From the NCBI RefSeq assembly GCF_965200405.1, contig NZ_OZ241356.1:1302001-1366000 (forward strand): a stretch of 64,000 nucleotides of DNA, given 5' to 3'. Both the position numbers and the translations under genes were made by a program. Under the pieces are notes generated by a model. That model worked only from the letters and a program-made list of their open reading frames with translations, was not told the origin of the DNA and made no database searches. The DNA comes from Glacieibacterium sp965200405. GTDB taxonomy: Bacteria; Pseudomonadota; Alphaproteobacteria; Sphingomonadales; Sphingomonadaceae. Of the stretch, positions 62,316 to 64,000 are shown piece after piece (positions within the stretch are counted from its first letter, which is position 1; each line of letters starts with the position of its first letter).

Positions 62316-63475
62316 TTGCGGTTGGGCCCGGTCCCCGGCGGCCCGAAGTTGGCGCCGGTCTTCTTGTCCTTCGACGTATCGGCGATGATGACCTTGTCGC
62401 CGGCCTTGAGCGGTCCCGACATGACCTCGCTATTGTCCTGGTCGGAGGCGCCGATCTTGATCCGCACGGCCTGCGGCGCGGCATCGCGCAGGACGAACAC
62501 GGTCAGCATCGACGGGTCGGCCGGGCTGTGGTTGCCAGGCACGCGGCTCGGGGGCTTGTAGTCGGTCGGCTTCCAGCTCAGCGCCGCGTTGGGCAGCAGC
62601 AGGCTGTTGCTGTGGTTGGAAATCAGGAACGACGCGTTGGCGGTCATGCCCGGCAGCAGCGCGCCGTCGGGGTTCGCCACCGAGACGATGACGGTATAGG
62701 TCACGACGTTCTGCTGCGAGACCGGGTTGAGACGCACCTGGGCGACGGTGCCGGTGAAGCCGCGGCTGCCATAGGCGTCGACGGTGAAATCGACACGCTG
62801 GCCGACGCGGACCTTGGCGACATCGGCCTCGGCGACGGCGGCTTCGATCTGCATCTTGGTCAGGTCGCGGGCGATCTTGAACAATTCCGGCGTGGTGAAA
62901 CTGGCGGCGACGGTCTGCCCGAGATCGACCGAGCGCGCGATGACCACGCCCGATACCGGCGAGCGGATCACGGTGTAGCCGAGGTTGGTGCGGTCCTGCT
63001 TGACCTGCGCCTCCGCGGCATGGACCTGCGCGGCGGTGCCGGCGGCCGACGCCTGCGCGGTCTCATAGTCCTGGCGGCTGATGTAATTCTGCTTGAACAG
63101 CTCCGCGGATCGCCGTGAATTGGCCGATTGCAGCGCGGCGGCCGAGCGGATGTTCGCAAGGCTCGCCTCAGACGCGGCAACCCGTGCCGCATAGACCGAC
63201 GGGTCGAGTTCGAGCAGCAGCTGGCCCTGCGTCACCCGGCTGTTGAAGTCGACGTACAGCTTGTCGACGGTGCCGGAGACCTGGGTGCCGACGCTGACGA
63301 CACGCACCGGGTTGAGGACGCCATTGGCGGTGATGACCTCCGACAGGTCGCCGCGCGTGACCTCGGCGGTCTTGTACTGCGAGCCCGGCACCGGCTTGTG
63401 CGAGGCTTTCCAGGCGAACCAGCCGCCGACCAGCAGCACCACCACGACCAGCATGATCCAGCGCCTGCGTGTCAT
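62312..63475 (-). CDS. Efflux periplasmic adaptor subunit (MacA/HlyD family)
   Basis: The 387-residue adaptor has an N-terminal signal-anchor ('RRWIMLVVVVLLVGGWFAWKA'), then lipoyl half ('EVTRGDLSEVITANGVLNPVRVVSVGTQVSGTVDKLYVDFNSRV'), an alpha-hairpin (about 95-150), second lipoyl half ('VIRSPVSGVVIARSVDLGQTV') and beta-barrel/proximal domains. It links the inner-membrane ABC pair to the TolC-like channel. It overlaps both neighbours by four bases, so the four genes form one operon. Confidence 0.93.
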   Translation of the reverse strand: MTRRRWIMLVVVVLLVGGWFAWKASHKPVPGSQYKTAEVTRGDLSEVITANGVLNPVRVVSVGTQVSGTVDKLYVDFNSRVTQGQLLLELDPSVYAARVAASEASLANIRSAAALQSANSRRSAELFKQNYISRQDYETAQASAAGTAAQVHAAEAQVKQDRTNLGYTVIRSPVSGVVIARSVDLGQTVAASFTTPELFKIARDLTKMQIEAAVAEADVAKVRVGQRVDFTVDAYGSRGFTGTVAQVRLNPVSQQNVVTYTVIVSVANPDGALLPGMTANASFLISNHSNSLLLPNAALSWKPTDYKPPSRVPGNHSPADPSMLTVFVLRDAAPQAVRIKIGASDQDNSEVMSGPLKAGDKVIIADTSKDKKTGANFGPPGTGPNRK

Positions 63476-64000
63476 CGACCGGTCCTCGTTGAATCGACTT
63501 CGGCCCCGATGCCGCCGACCGCACGCGCCAGCTGCGCCTGGCCGGTGCGTACGTTGAAGTCGGCCTGGACCAGCTGCTGGCGTGCGCTGGCAAGCTGGCT
63601 CTGCGCGTTGAGCAGGTCGGTGAAGGTGCCGACGCCCGCCTGGTAGCGGCCCTGCGCGATATTGGCGGCGGCTATCGAACTGCTGATCAGCTCGCGCGCC
63701 GTCGCCAGGCTGCGGATCGCGGTGTCGAGCGCGGTGTAGTTGCTGAACACGTCGAGCCCGGCCTGCTGGCGCGTCTGCTCGGTCAGCGCCGACTGGCGGT
63801 CGCGCTGGGCCACCGCCTGGGTGACCTGGTAGGTCCGGGCGTAGCCGTTGAACAACGGGATGTTGAGCGACACGCCGACGCTGGCGCTGTTCCGGTCGTT
63901 GCTCGAATTGGCATAGCTCAGGCTGTTCTGCGCACTGGCGCCGATCGTCGGGCGCAGGTCGGAGCGGGCGGCACGGACATTGGCGTCGGCGGACTGCAGC
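63472..64000 (-). CDS. TolC-family outer-membrane efflux protein, C-terminal part (start outside window)
   Basis: The frame is open to the right edge; about 176 C-terminal residues are visible. They show TolC repeats: 'ANVRAARSDLRPTIGASAQN' and 'VSLNIPLFNGYARTYQVTQAVAQ', then 'SSIAAANIAQGRYQAGVGTFTDLLNAQSQLASARQQLVQADFNVRTGQAQLARAVG', the conserved helix near the end. It is the first known gene of the exporter operon (tolC-like, macA-like, ATPase, permease). Substrate class is unknown. Confidence 0.92.
   Translation of the reverse strand, partial: LQSADANVRAARSDLRPTIGASAQNSLSYANSSNDRNSASVGVSLNIPLFNGYARTYQVTQAVAQRDRQSALTEQTRQQAGLDVFSNYTALDTAIRSLATARELISSSIAAANIAQGRYQAGVGTFTDLLNAQSQLASARQQLVQADFNVRTGQAQLARAVGGIGAEVDSTRTGR

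Overview
The window is 64 kb of chromosome from a high-GC alphaproteobacterium. Gene content points to Sphingomonadales: a PhoK/PafA-type alkaline phosphatase, the rnd-lptC-lptA-lptB-rpoN block, an nfuA-rutE-tsaB-rimI-mucR block, an imuA-imuB-dnaE2 cassette behind an alphaproteobacterial LexA box, and dispersed G/C-rich foldback repeats. The genus cannot be fixed from sequence alone. Genes are packed tightly, with many ATGA or GTGA start/stop overlaps and convergent stop overlaps of a few bases. No rRNA, tRNA, CRISPR array, insertion sequence or prophage was seen, and no stretch over 300 bases lacks a gene.

Layout. 1-6133: the distal part of a cellulose synthase operon (bcsB partial, bcsC, bcsD, bcsZ), of the type that carries bcsD. 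6144-7802: a secreted PhoK-like alkaline phosphatase. 7899-11192: a MarR regulator divergent from five small genes (three VOC proteins, DUF1428, DUF899), with a 12-bp palindrome between them. 11260-13428: one reading frame joining a Nudix domain to a DUF47/PhoU-like domain, followed by a Pit phosphate transporter. 13430-18835: glnD and mutS on the minus strand. 18972-22030: a malic enzyme-phosphotransacetylase fusion and an alpha/beta hydrolase. 22118-26749: LPS transport, sigma-54 and RNase D. 26796-31319: terC, a gluzincin-TPR protein, a zinc alcohol dehydrogenase and an SRPBCC membrane protein. 31550-32401: a double cold-shock-domain protein with a glycine-rich N-terminus. The last two genes diverge from paired EcfG-like (general stress response) promoter motifs.

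32487-37981 holds a hydroxyacid dehydrogenase-Nudix-ferritin-like operon, a methyltransferase, and Smr/MltA/Tim44-like genes. 38209-46070 holds secB, a DUF559 nuclease, murJ-trpS, a DUF4136 lipoprotein, a universal stress protein, then nfuA to mucR. 46067-52840 holds a ferredoxin reductase and the SOS mutasome. 53019-64000 holds a Nudix gene with an in-frame minisatellite, a small acidic protein, an old yellow enzyme, a MATE exporter, a D-amino-acid transaminase homologue, photolyase, cyclopropane synthase, and a MacAB/TolC-type exporter running off the right edge.

Most genes are ordinary housekeeping. The points most worth a second look are: the Nudix-DUF47 fusion next to its phosphate transporter; the EcfG-like promoter pair; a foldback repeat that supplies the last 50 codons of an ABC ATPase; a related repeat beside a DUF559 nuclease gene; and the MarR-controlled VOC/DUF1428/DUF899 operon, whose substrate is unknown.
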